The notes under the pieces are model-generated. The model saw nothing but the letters and a program-made list of their open reading frames with translations. It had not been told where the DNA came from and searched no databases. A DNA stretch of 33,170 nucleotides from positions 1 through 33,170 of the forward strand of contig JNWL01000058.1 in the NCBI GenBank assembly GCA_000716465.1, given 5' to 3'. Shown piece by piece: positions 1 to 6,883 of the stretch. Position 1 is the stretch's first letter. Every line of letters begins with the position of its first letter. Position numbers and translations under genes: made by a program. The DNA comes from Streptomyces bikiniensis. GTDB taxonomy: Bacteria; Actinomycetota; Actinomycetes; Streptomycetales; Streptomycetaceae.

Positions 1-690
1 GGTGCCCTCGTAGGTGGAGTAGAACCACATCACCTTGAGCGGCTTGTCCCGCTTCTCGACGGCGCCGACCGCCTTGTCCACCATGGCCTTCTGCTCGGTG
101 GCCAGCTTCTCGCCGGCCTCGGGCACGCCCATGATCTTGCCGAGGCGGCGGTACTCCTCGAACAGCATCGTGAAGTCCGCGTTCGCCACGCTCTCGTGGT
201 ACGCGCAGTCGAACTCGGTCAGGTACGTGGGGACACCCAGGTCGTGGAGCTGCTTGCGCTCACCGGACTGCTCCTTGGTGAACATGCTGGCGAAGGAGCC
301 GTAGACGAAGTCCGGCTGGGCCTCCAGCAGCTTCTCGTGCTTGATCTCGGCGCCCGGCGCGGACAGGACCGGAATCTTCTTGTACTGCGCGGCGATCGCC
401 GGCGGCGTCTTCTCGATCTCGTAGCCCGTACCGGCGATCCGGTCGCCCACCCCGAGGTGGATGAGGATCTCGGCAGCGGTCTGGTTGAGCGTGACGACCT
501 TCTGCGGCGCGGCCTTGTAAGTAACGTTGGTACCGCAGTTCTTGAGAGTGAACGGGTACTTCGTCGAGCCCGTCGCCGCCGCGCCCTTGGCCTTCGCATC
601 GGCGTCGGAGGACGCGCCCGTCCCGCATCCGGCGAGCGTGAACGCCGCCAGAGCCGCGGCAACTATGGTAATCGTTTTCGTTTTCATCAT
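1..690 (-). CDS. Metal/siderophore-type ABC substrate-binding lipoprotein (3' end cut by window)
   Basis: Periplasmic-binding-protein type III fold (FepB/BtuF-like) receptor that would hold a metal-metallophore complex outside the membrane and pass it to an ABC importer. 230 codons are visible and the C-terminus lies beyond base 1. The protein opens with Lys-rich MKTKT, a hydrophobic stretch and the lipobox LAGC at about residues 19-22, so it is a lipoprotein. A family-typical block follows (VVTLNQTAAEILIHLGVGDR, about 65-84). Two ATG codons are adjacent (690 and 687). A -10-like TAGCCT sits just upstream, so the transcript may be leaderless. It lies 88 bases after the cysteine-synthase-like gene on the same strand. 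A weak Zur-like site covers codons 4-8. The metallophore role is inferred from the neighbours; B12 or ferric siderophore are alternatives. Confidence 0.85.
   Translation of the reverse strand, partial: MMKTKTITIVAAALAAFTLAGCGTGASSDADAKAKGAAATGSTKYPFTLKNCGTNVTYKAAPQKVVTLNQTAAEILIHLGVGDRIAGTGYEIEKTPPAIAAQYKKIPVLSAPGAEIKHEKLLEAQPDFVYGSFASMFTKEQSGERKQLHDLGVPTYLTEFDCAYHESVANADFTMLFEEYRRLGKIMGVPEAGEKLATEQKAMVDKAVGAVEKRDKPLKVMWFYSTYEGT
666..680 (-). promoter_or_regulatory. Weak candidate Zur site at the binding-protein start
   Basis: Read on the minus strand the bases are CGAAAACGATTACCA, 11 of 15 matching the Zur consensus TGAAAATGATTTTCA. It lies inside codons 4-8 of the binding lipoprotein, just downstream of a possible leaderless start. 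Because it is also coding sequence, chance resemblance is quite possible. It would be the third such site in the locus. Confidence 0.3.
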
Positions 691-778
691 TTGCAGGCTA
701 TCAGTTCGCAGGGAAGAGAAGAAGGGGAGTTCGAGGCCGCGGGCGAGCCCCCGGGACTCGGGGACGTCACGACGGCGG

Positions 779-1762
779 CTACCGCAGCAGCGCGGCCAGC
801 CGGTGGACGACCTGCTCGTCGAAGAGGCCGTTGGCGGCCATCCAGTCGTCGTTGAACACGGTGTCGAGGTACTTGTCGCCGCCGTCGCAGACGAGCACGA
901 CGATGGTGGTGCCGGGGGGCGCGGACCCCGCCCGCTCCAGGGCCTTGTACACCACGCCGCCCGCCGAACCACCGATCAGGACACCGAAGTTCCTGGCCAG
1001 GTAGCGGCAGGTCTCGAAGGCTTCCGCGTCGGTGACCTTGATCCCCTCGTCGAAGACGTCGTAGTCGACGACGCAGCCGATCTCCGAGCCCGCCGGTGTA
1101 CCGGTGCCGGACTGGTGGTACGGCGCGCCCTCGCCGCCGAAGACGACGGAGCCCTCCGGTTCGACACCGATGATCTTGAGATCCGGGATGCTTTCCCGCA
1201 GGAAGCGGCCGGTACCGCAGAGCGAACCACCCGTGCCGACGGCCCCGTACAGGTAGTCGATGTCGTCGCCCAGCTCGTCGTGGAGTTCGCGGGCGAGCGG
1301 CCGGTAGCCGTTGGGGTTGCCCATGTTGCGGTGCTGGGCGGTCCAGTAGGCGCCGTGTTCGGCGGCGAGGCGCTCGGCCACGGTGTCGCGTTCGGCGGTG
1401 GCGAGGCCCTCCTCGTCCCCGGCGACGTTGAGGATGTCGGCGCCGTAGGCGCGCATGCCGCGCAGTTTGTCCGCGCTGGAGTGGTTGTCGACCACGGCGG
1501 TGAACTTGTAGCCGCGTTCGGCGGCGACGAGCGCCAGGCCGAGTCCGGTGTTGCCGGAGGTGGACTCGACGAGCCACCCGCCGGGGGCGAGGAGCCCGGC
1601 CTCCTCCGCCTCGTCGACCATGTTCCTGGCCATCCGGATCTTGGCGGTTCCGGTGGGGTTGAACTGCTCCAGCTTCAGCAGCACGGTCGCCCCGCCTTGT
1701 GCGACGGGCAGCTTCAGCAGAGGCGTTCGCCCTATCAGGTCGGAGATCCTGCTCGTGATCAC
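779..1762 (-). CDS. SbnA-like cysteine synthase family enzyme (probable diaminopropionate pathway)
   Basis: Fold-type II PLP enzyme, 327 aa, close to SbnA length. SbnA joins O-phospho-L-serine and L-glutamate to give N-(1-amino-1-carboxy-2-ethyl)-glutamate, which SbnB then cleaves to L-2,3-diaminopropionate. Visible: the PLP lysine in NPTGTAKIR (K41), the TSGNTG loop (68-73) and GTGGS (about 180). The start is GTG at 1762, overlapping the aminotransferase stop by 4 bases (GTGA), with GAAGGA upstream; this fits the homologues better than the in-frame ATG at 1795. Pairing with an SbnB-like gene in one operon argues against ordinary cysteine synthesis. The exact amino donor (Glu, or Asp as in EDDS-type pathways) cannot be read from the sequence. 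Confidence 0.85.
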   Translation of the reverse strand: MITSRISDLIGRTPLLKLPVAQGGATVLLKLEQFNPTGTAKIRMARNMVDEAEEAGLLAPGGWLVESTSGNTGLGLALVAAERGYKFTAVVDNHSSADKLRGMRAYGADILNVAGDEEGLATAERDTVAERLAAEHGAYWTAQHRNMGNPNGYRPLARELHDELGDDIDYLYGAVGTGGSLCGTGRFLRESIPDLKIIGVEPEGSVVFGGEGAPYHQSGTGTPAGSEIGCVVDYDVFDEGIKVTDAEAFETCRYLARNFGVLIGGSAGGVVYKALERAGSAPPGTTIVVLVCDGGDKYLDTVFNDDWMAANGLFDEQVVHRLAALLR

Positions 1763-2901
1763 GTCTTGTCCTTCGCGCAGATCTCGGTCAGACACCGCAC
1801 GAAGACGTCGTTGTCCCCGGGCGTCGACAGCGAGGCTCGGATGTAGGTCTCGTACCCCGGCTCACGCCATGCCTTGACGATGACTCCGGCGCGGTGCAGC
1901 GCCTGGGCCACCTCGTCGGAGCGTCGGCCGGTGTCGATGAAGAGGAAGTTGGTCGAGGACGGGACCACGCGCAGTCCCGCCTCGCGCAGCCGGTCCGCGA
2001 CCCTGGCTATCTCCAGGGCGGTGCGGCGGACCGTGTCCGCCAGATGAGTCCGGTCGGCCAGGGCGGCGATGGCGGCGGCTTGGGCCGGCTGGTTCACGTT
2101 GTACGGCGTACGGACCCGGTCCAGCGCCTGGACCAGCGCGGTGTCCGACGCGATGCCGTACCCGACGCGGACCCCCGCAAGGCCGTACGCCTTGGAGAAG
2201 GTGCGCAGCACGATCCACGGCCGGTTCAGCCCGCGCAGGGCCTCCAGGCCGTCGGGGTACGCGGGGTTCGTGCGGGCGAACTCGCCGTACGCCTCGTCGA
2301 GCACCAGCAAGGAGGACTCCGGCAGGGCGGCCACGATCTGCGCCAGCTCGCCGGCGTCGAGCATCGCGCCCGTGGGGTTGCACGGGTTGGCGAGGAAGAC
2401 GAGCTTCGGGCCCGCCGCGAGCGCGTCGCGCCAGGCGTCCGCGTCGAACCCGAACTCGGCGGTGACCGGCACCTTGTGGACCCGGGCGCCCATGACGCGG
2501 GGGAAGGTCTCGTGCAGGGCGAAGCCGGGCGCCTGGGTGACCACCAGGTCACCGGGGTCGAGGACGGCCTGGCACAGCAGTTCCAGGATGTTCTCCGAGC
2601 CGTTGCCGAGCACGACGCGGTCGGCGGGCACGTCCAGGCTCTCTCCGACGGCCTCGGTCAGCCGCTTGCCCATCGGATCGGGGTAGCGGGAGACACCGCT
2701 GGTCACGGCCTCCCGTACGGCTTCGGCGACGGTCGGGGACACGCCGAACGGGCTCTCGTTGTTGGAGAGTTTGATGACGCGACCCGAACCGCTGAGGGCG
2801 GCCACCTCGTCCGGGTCCGCGCCGGGATCGTAGCCGGGCAGGCCCGCCACCTCCCTGCGTATGAGGGGGGCCGAGGCGGCTGGTGCGAGGACGGGGTTCA
2901 T
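1759..2901 (-). CDS. HisC-like class I/II PLP aminotransferase
   Basis: 380 aa, the usual size of histidinol-phosphate aminotransferase homologues. Visible: the NPCNPTG motif (172-178), the Asp that pairs with the PLP ring in LDEAY (D202), and the PLP lysine in SKAYGLAG (K237). The ATG at 2901 overlaps the MATE stop (ATGA). The gene sits between exporter and SbnA-like enzyme, not with other his genes, so a role in the metallophore pathway is more likely than histidine synthesis. HisC relatives also include CobD-type decarboxylases, so transamination of a keto-acid intermediate and decarboxylation are both possible. The substrate is unknown. Confidence 0.85.
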   Translation of the reverse strand: MNPVLAPAASAPLIRREVAGLPGYDPGADPDEVAALSGSGRVIKLSNNESPFGVSPTVAEAVREAVTSGVSRYPDPMGKRLTEAVGESLDVPADRVVLGNGSENILELLCQAVLDPGDLVVTQAPGFALHETFPRVMGARVHKVPVTAEFGFDADAWRDALAAGPKLVFLANPCNPTGAMLDAGELAQIVAALPESSLLVLDEAYGEFARTNPAYPDGLEALRGLNRPWIVLRTFSKAYGLAGVRVGYGIASDTALVQALDRVRTPYNVNQPAQAAAIAALADRTHLADTVRRTALEIARVADRLREAGLRVVPSSTNFLFIDTGRRSDEVAQALHRAGVIVKAWREPGYETYIRASLSTPGDNDVFVRCLTEICAKDKT

Positions 2902-4340
2902 GACGACTCCGGTTCCGTGACGGGTGCGCCGGACGTCTCCCGGTGGAGCCGGTCGACGCGGCGCAGGAACACGACCAGCAGGATGGCGGCGGTGGCGGCG
3001 AGGCCGATGGTCTGGCCGGTCCAGACGCCCTCGACGCCCCAGTCGGCGGTCACGCCGAGCAGGTAGCCGGCGGGAAGGCCGATCAGCCAGTAGCCGACGA
3101 GGGATATCCGGAACGGTCCTGCGGCGTCGCCGACGCCGCGCAGGATGCCGTTGCCGATGTTCTGGGTGGCGTCGAAGACCTGCATGAGGGCGGCGATCAG
3201 CAGACCGGTGACGGTCAGCGCGATGATGTCCGCGTTGCCGGCGTGCTCGGCCGAGATGAAGAGGGACACGATCGCGTCCGGGATCACCAGGTACACGACG
3301 GCTACCAGCAGGGTCGCGATCACGCCCCAGGCCGTGCCGAGGAGCCCCATCCTGCGCGCGGCCACGTAGTCGTTGCCGCCGTGGGCCTCGCTGATGTGGA
3401 TCGACGCCGCGTGCGAGAGGCCGGCCGAGATCATGAAGACGATGTAGACGATCTGGTTCAGCACCGTCTGCGCGGCCAGCGCCTCGACCCCCAGGGAGCC
3501 GATCAGCAGGGTGAGCACGCTGAAGAACCCGGCCTCCGAGGCGTAGGTGCCGGAGATGGGCAGGCCGAGGCGCCAGACCGACCGGACCGCGTCCCCGTCC
3601 CAGCGCCGCGCGTGCGGCGAGGTGAGGTACGGGCGGAGCACGCTGTCGCGCAGGATCACCGCGGCGAACGCCAGGAAGGACAGCAGGAACACCGTGACGG
3701 TGGCGATCGCGACGCCGGTGAAGCCGAAGGCGGGCAGGCCGAACTTGCCGTAGATCAGCACGTAGTTCAGGCCGATGGTCACGCCGACCGATGCCAGGGT
3801 GATGGCCAGCAGCGGGCCGGGCCGCTTGAGCCCGGTGGTGAAGTGCCGCAGGTTCTGGAACCACAGGCAGGGCAGCATGCCCGGCGCCAGGACGACCAGG
3901 AACTCGCCCGCCTTGTCGACCACCTTCGGGTCCTGGCCCAGCAGGACCAGCAGCGGGCCGATCATCAGGAGCGCGGCGCAGAAGACCACGCCGCAGACGG
4001 TGGCCCAGAAGAACCCCGCGAACAGCAGCGCGCCGACGCGTTCCCGGTCGTCCCGCACCCGTGCCTCGGCCACCAGGTTGCTGACTCCGGTGACCAGGCC
4101 CGTGCCGGTGGTGCGCAACTGGTTGAACAGCGCGATGGCCAGACCGGCGGCGGCGATCTCGACCGCGCCGAGCCTGCCCAGCATGACGATGTCGACCGTG
4201 GTCAGGGCGACGTAAGCGAAGTTGGTGAGGATCAGGGGGAACGCGAGCTTGAGCAGCGCCCGCGAGTTGCTGACCCACCAGGCGGCGCCGGTCGTCTGCA
4301 CGCGGCTCGCAGGGGCCGTGTCGGTGGTTTGGGTGCTCAC
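2898..4340 (-). CDS. MATE family efflux transporter (probable metallophore exporter)
   Basis: 480 aa with about 12 hydrophobic segments in two six-helix halves, the standard MATE layout, beginning with FPLILTNFAYVALTTVDIVM. MATE proteins export small molecules using a proton or sodium gradient. The start is GTG at 4340, overlapping the upstream dehydrogenase stop (GTGA), with AAGG about 11 bases before; the stop overlaps the next gene by 4 bases. Tight coupling inside the biosynthetic operon suggests export of the product. In the staphyloferrin B cluster the analogous exporter, SbnD, is an MFS protein, so the transporter class differs here. Confidence 0.9.
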   Translation of the reverse strand: MSTQTTDTAPASRVQTTGAAWWVSNSRALLKLAFPLILTNFAYVALTTVDIVMLGRLGAVEIAAAGLAIALFNQLRTTGTGLVTGVSNLVAEARVRDDRERVGALLFAGFFWATVCGVVFCAALLMIGPLLVLLGQDPKVVDKAGEFLVVLAPGMLPCLWFQNLRHFTTGLKRPGPLLAITLASVGVTIGLNYVLIYGKFGLPAFGFTGVAIATVTVFLLSFLAFAAVILRDSVLRPYLTSPHARRWDGDAVRSVWRLGLPISGTYASEAGFFSVLTLLIGSLGVEALAAQTVLNQIVYIVFMISAGLSHAASIHISEAHGGNDYVAARRMGLLGTAWGVIATLLVAVVYLVIPDAIVSLFISAEHAGNADIIALTVTGLLIAALMQVFDATQNIGNGILRGVGDAAGPFRISLVGYWLIGLPAGYLLGVTADWGVEGVWTGQTIGLAATAAILLVVFLRRVDRLHRETSGAPVTEPESS

Positions 4341-5317
4341 CAGAAGTTGACCTTTTCCCCACGCCCGGCCGCCAGCGCGAGGTCGGCTATGTACCGGCCC
4401 AGTGCGGCGTCGGTGACCGCCATGCCGCTGTTGTAGGCGAAGACCACGTCGTCCGGGGTCCGCCGGGCGGGTGCCAGGCCGAGCAGGATCTCGGGCAGCT
4501 GAGCGTCGACCGACGGCAGACTGCCGTCGTCGCCCCGCAGGTCGTCGCAGGTGGCGTGCATCTGGGCGGTGTCGGTGGCGATCCGGTAGTCCGCGCCGTG
4601 GCACACGTCGGCGTGCACGCCGTACCCGAGGAGTACGGCGACGGAGCCCGGCTTCATCCACTCGCGCCGGACCTCCTCCGTGGCGGAGAGGCCGGCGGCG
4701 CCGATCACGATGTCCGCCTCGCCCGCGGCCTTGCGGAGGTCCGTGACGACCTCGACCTCGCGGCCGTCGACGCTGTCCTGGACGGCGCGCAGCCCGTCGG
4801 GGTACGTGCCGAACACCTGAAGCCGCTCCAGCCGCGGCATCGCCGCGACGAGCATCGGCAGGGCCGCCTGCCCCTGGACTCCGGTGCCGACGACGAGGGC
4901 GGTGCGGGCGTCGGGGCAGGCCGCGCGGGCGAACAGCGCGGTGGTGGCCGAGGACCGCAGGGGGCCGAGCTTCACCACGTCCATCAGCGCGATGGGGGCG
5001 CCTGTGGTGTCGTCGATCAGGAAGACGAACGAGTGGAAGCTGTAGGCGTCCCTCGTCCGCCGCGGATCGAACTCGTAGACGGCCTTGAAGCAGACGGTGC
5101 CGCTGCCGGCGTCCCTGGCCACCATCGAGTAGCTGAGCGAGCGGTGGTCGGGGTCGTCGATGATGGTCTTGACCGGGTTGTTCGAGCCGCCTTCGCGCAG
5201 CGCGCGGTAGGCCCTCTCGACGACCTCGATCACCTGGCGGTGGTCGAGGTCGAGCCCTTCCTGCTGGGACTGCGGCAGGAGCCACAGCTGCCCGGGCGGG
5301 GCGTAGCTCGGGGACAT
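4337..5317 (-). CDS. SbnB-like ornithine cyclodeaminase/mu-crystallin family dehydrogenase
   Basis: 326 aa. The family is NAD-dependent; SbnB oxidatively cleaves the SbnA product to L-2,3-diaminopropionate and 2-oxoglutarate. Visible: the dinucleotide loop VVGTGVQGQ (GTGVQG at 144-149) and the preceding block KLGPLRSSATTALFA (116-130), both hallmarks of the family. I chose ATG 5317 over the in-frame ATG 5335 because GGAG (5330-5327) is correctly spaced for it, while the upstream ATG has no ribosome binding site. It ends in a 4-base overlap with the MATE gene. With the SbnA-like gene in the same operon, diaminopropionate or a related N-linked amino acid is the likely product. True ornithine cyclodeaminase is less likely. 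Confidence 0.87.
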   Translation of the reverse strand: MSPSYAPPGQLWLLPQSQQEGLDLDHRQVIEVVERAYRALREGGSNNPVKTIIDDPDHRSLSYSMVARDAGSGTVCFKAVYEFDPRRTRDAYSFHSFVFLIDDTTGAPIALMDVVKLGPLRSSATTALFARAACPDARTALVVGTGVQGQAALPMLVAAMPRLERLQVFGTYPDGLRAVQDSVDGREVEVVTDLRKAAGEADIVIGAAGLSATEEVRREWMKPGSVAVLLGYGVHADVCHGADYRIATDTAQMHATCDDLRGDDGSLPSVDAQLPEILLGLAPARRTPDDVVFAYNSGMAVTDAALGRYIADLALAAGRGEKVNFW

Positions 5318-5364
5318 ACGGGTGTTCTCCTTCATGGGTGGTCGTATCGGACGGTTTCGCGGTC

Positions 5365-6786
5365 TCAGCGGATGCCGTCCAGTCGCCAGCGCGGCGGAGC
5401 GCCTGCGCCGCCGGGTTCGCCGCCGAGGCCGTCACCGAGCCGGAGGACGACCTTGGACGGCAGGGGGGCGTCATGGAACGGGGACTCGTTGGAGTCCATC
5501 TGGTAGCCGGCGGTGTTGAGGTAGACCAGGTGGTCACCGCGGTGCACGGGCCGCGGGAAGCCGATCTTCCGCCAGGTGACCATGTCGCTCTCCAGGCAGG
5601 TCGAGCCCGCGACGCAGGCCGGGAACAGCTCGTCGGCCACCGGCTGGGCGGACATCAGCAGCGGATCGGGGAGGTAGTCGCTGTTGAACCACTGCTCGGA
5701 GAGGCTGAAGCTGCTTCCGGCGACGGTGACGATCGCGTACCCGTCGGACTCCCGCCGGTCGTCCACCTGTTGTACGCGGAACAGAGTGAAACCCGCCTGG
5801 TCCAGCAGAGCCCGGCCGGGTTCGACGACGAACCGGATGCCGTAGCGGTTCGCCTTCGCCGACAGGCTCTCGCCGCCGCCGACCGGGTGCGCCATGATCG
5901 CGCGCACGGCCTCGGCAGCGGGCTGTCCCCCGTACGGATAGAAGTCCTTGAAGTCCTTGGCCGCGTGGTAGTGAGCTGGATCGTTCTGCGCGAGGAACTC
6001 GTTCCAGAGCCGCAGCTCGACGTAGCGGACTGGCAACCCGCCGCCGATGTTGACGAGTTCGGCGGAGGGCGAGCCACGCCGCCGGGCGTCGAGGCAGTGT
6101 TCGATCATCTCGTTCGCGGCCGTCGCGCGTTCCGCCGGGGAGTAGCCGTTGAGATGGAAGGAGAATCCCCGGAGGGCGATGTGGCCGGCGAGTTCCCCGC
6201 ACAGACCGACGGCGGCGCGGCGCTCGTCGGCGGAGAGGCCGAAGCGGCTGCTCGACTGGCCGGCCGTCCTGGACCGCAGCAGCACCGCGGCCTGCCGCCC
6301 GGCGAGCCGCGCGGTCCTCGCGAGCCGCCTCAGTTCACCGATCGAGTCGATCGCGACCAGGCAGCCGTGCTGGACGGCCAGTGTGAGCAGCCCGTCGTCC
6401 TTCTCCGGGCCGGATATGCCGATCCGCCGGCCGGGCACTCCCCCGGCCAGCGCCTTGACCAGTTCGGGGGCGCTGGCGACGTCGACGCCGACGCCGAGGG
6501 CGGCGGCCGACGTGACGTAGCAGTCGGCCTTGTTGGCCTTCTTGGCGAACAGGATGTCGGCATCGGCACCCGCCTCGGCGAACGCCTGCCTCAGTCTGCC
6601 GGCGTTCTCCTCGAAGACCTCGGGCAGCACGACGTGCAGCGGTGATCCCAGGCCGTCCAGGAGGTCGGCCAACAGGGTTCGGTGGTCCGCCAGAAGTGTG
6701 GAGACCGTGGGATGCCGTAGTGCGGGCAGCGCGAAGGGCCGGACTCCGGCCCTTGTGCGCTCCGACCGCTGTCGCGAGATGAGCAC
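5365..6786 (-). CDS. Type III-fold PLP decarboxylase (SbnH/LysA-like)
   Basis: 473 aa from the chosen start. Alanine-racemase-type barrel followed by the Orn/DAP/Arg decarboxylase beta domain. Visible: PLP lysine in AKKAN (K83), His in FSFHLNGYS (H211), the phosphate loop NIGGG (246-250), EPGR (322-325) and the partner-subunit motif CLESD (C397-D401). SbnH decarboxylates a citryl-diaminopropionate intermediate in staphyloferrin B, so a similar step giving an ethylenediamine unit is plausible. Start: a GTG at 6813 lies inside the Zur-like site and upstream of the -10 box, so it cannot be the start if that promoter is used; GTG 6786 lies at the predicted +1, giving a leaderless transcript. First gene of the biosynthetic operon. 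Plain diaminopimelate decarboxylase is an alternative but the context disfavours it. Confidence 0.85.
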   Translation of the reverse strand: MLISRQRSERTRAGVRPFALPALRHPTVSTLLADHRTLLADLLDGLGSPLHVVLPEVFEENAGRLRQAFAEAGADADILFAKKANKADCYVTSAAALGVGVDVASAPELVKALAGGVPGRRIGISGPEKDDGLLTLAVQHGCLVAIDSIGELRRLARTARLAGRQAAVLLRSRTAGQSSSRFGLSADERRAAVGLCGELAGHIALRGFSFHLNGYSPAERATAANEMIEHCLDARRRGSPSAELVNIGGGLPVRYVELRLWNEFLAQNDPAHYHAAKDFKDFYPYGGQPAAEAVRAIMAHPVGGGESLSAKANRYGIRFVVEPGRALLDQAGFTLFRVQQVDDRRESDGYAIVTVAGSSFSLSEQWFNSDYLPDPLLMSAQPVADELFPACVAGSTCLESDMVTWRKIGFPRPVHRGDHLVYLNTAGYQMDSNESPFHDAPLPSKVVLRLGDGLGGEPGGAGAPPRWRLDGIR

Positions 6787-6787
6787 A

Positions 6788-6829
6788 CCCGTACTTCTAT
6801 ACGATGATGACACTCATTTTCAATACGGC
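6788..6829 (-). promoter_or_regulatory. Promoter of the biosynthetic operon
   Basis: On the minus strand TTGAAA (6824-6819) and TATAGA (6801-6796) are separated by about 17 bases, close to the housekeeping consensus. The predicted +1 falls within a few bases of GTG 6786, so the message is probably leaderless. The Zur-like site overlaps the -35 and the spacer, a position where a bound repressor would block RNA polymerase. Confidence 0.65.
6808..6822 (-). promoter_or_regulatory. Zur box candidate (biosynthetic operon)
   Basis: Minus-strand bases TGAAAATGAGTGTCA match TGAAAATGATTTTCA at 13 of 15 positions. The consensus is from memory of actinobacterial Zur regulons. Its overlap with the -35 region and the zinc-related gene content support function. 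Confidence 0.7.
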
Positions 6830-6883
6830 TGGACCGCCGGAGCGCCCCGCCGCAGGGTGCAAACGGGGCGAACAAGCCACATG

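Noticed and set aside
2898..5537. A single open frame of 879 codons that could be read as a large fusion including the MATE exporter
   Set aside because: Only the part from GTG 4340 has MATE sequence. The rest is Arg/Pro-rich high-GC shadow across the ornithine-cyclodeaminase-like gene in another frame.
779..6813. Staphyloferrin B biosynthesis
   Set aside because: SbnA-, SbnB- and SbnH-like enzymes are present, but there is no SbnC/E/F-type NIS synthetase or SbnG citrate synthase in the window, the exporter is MATE rather than MFS, and the operator resembles Zur, not an iron box.
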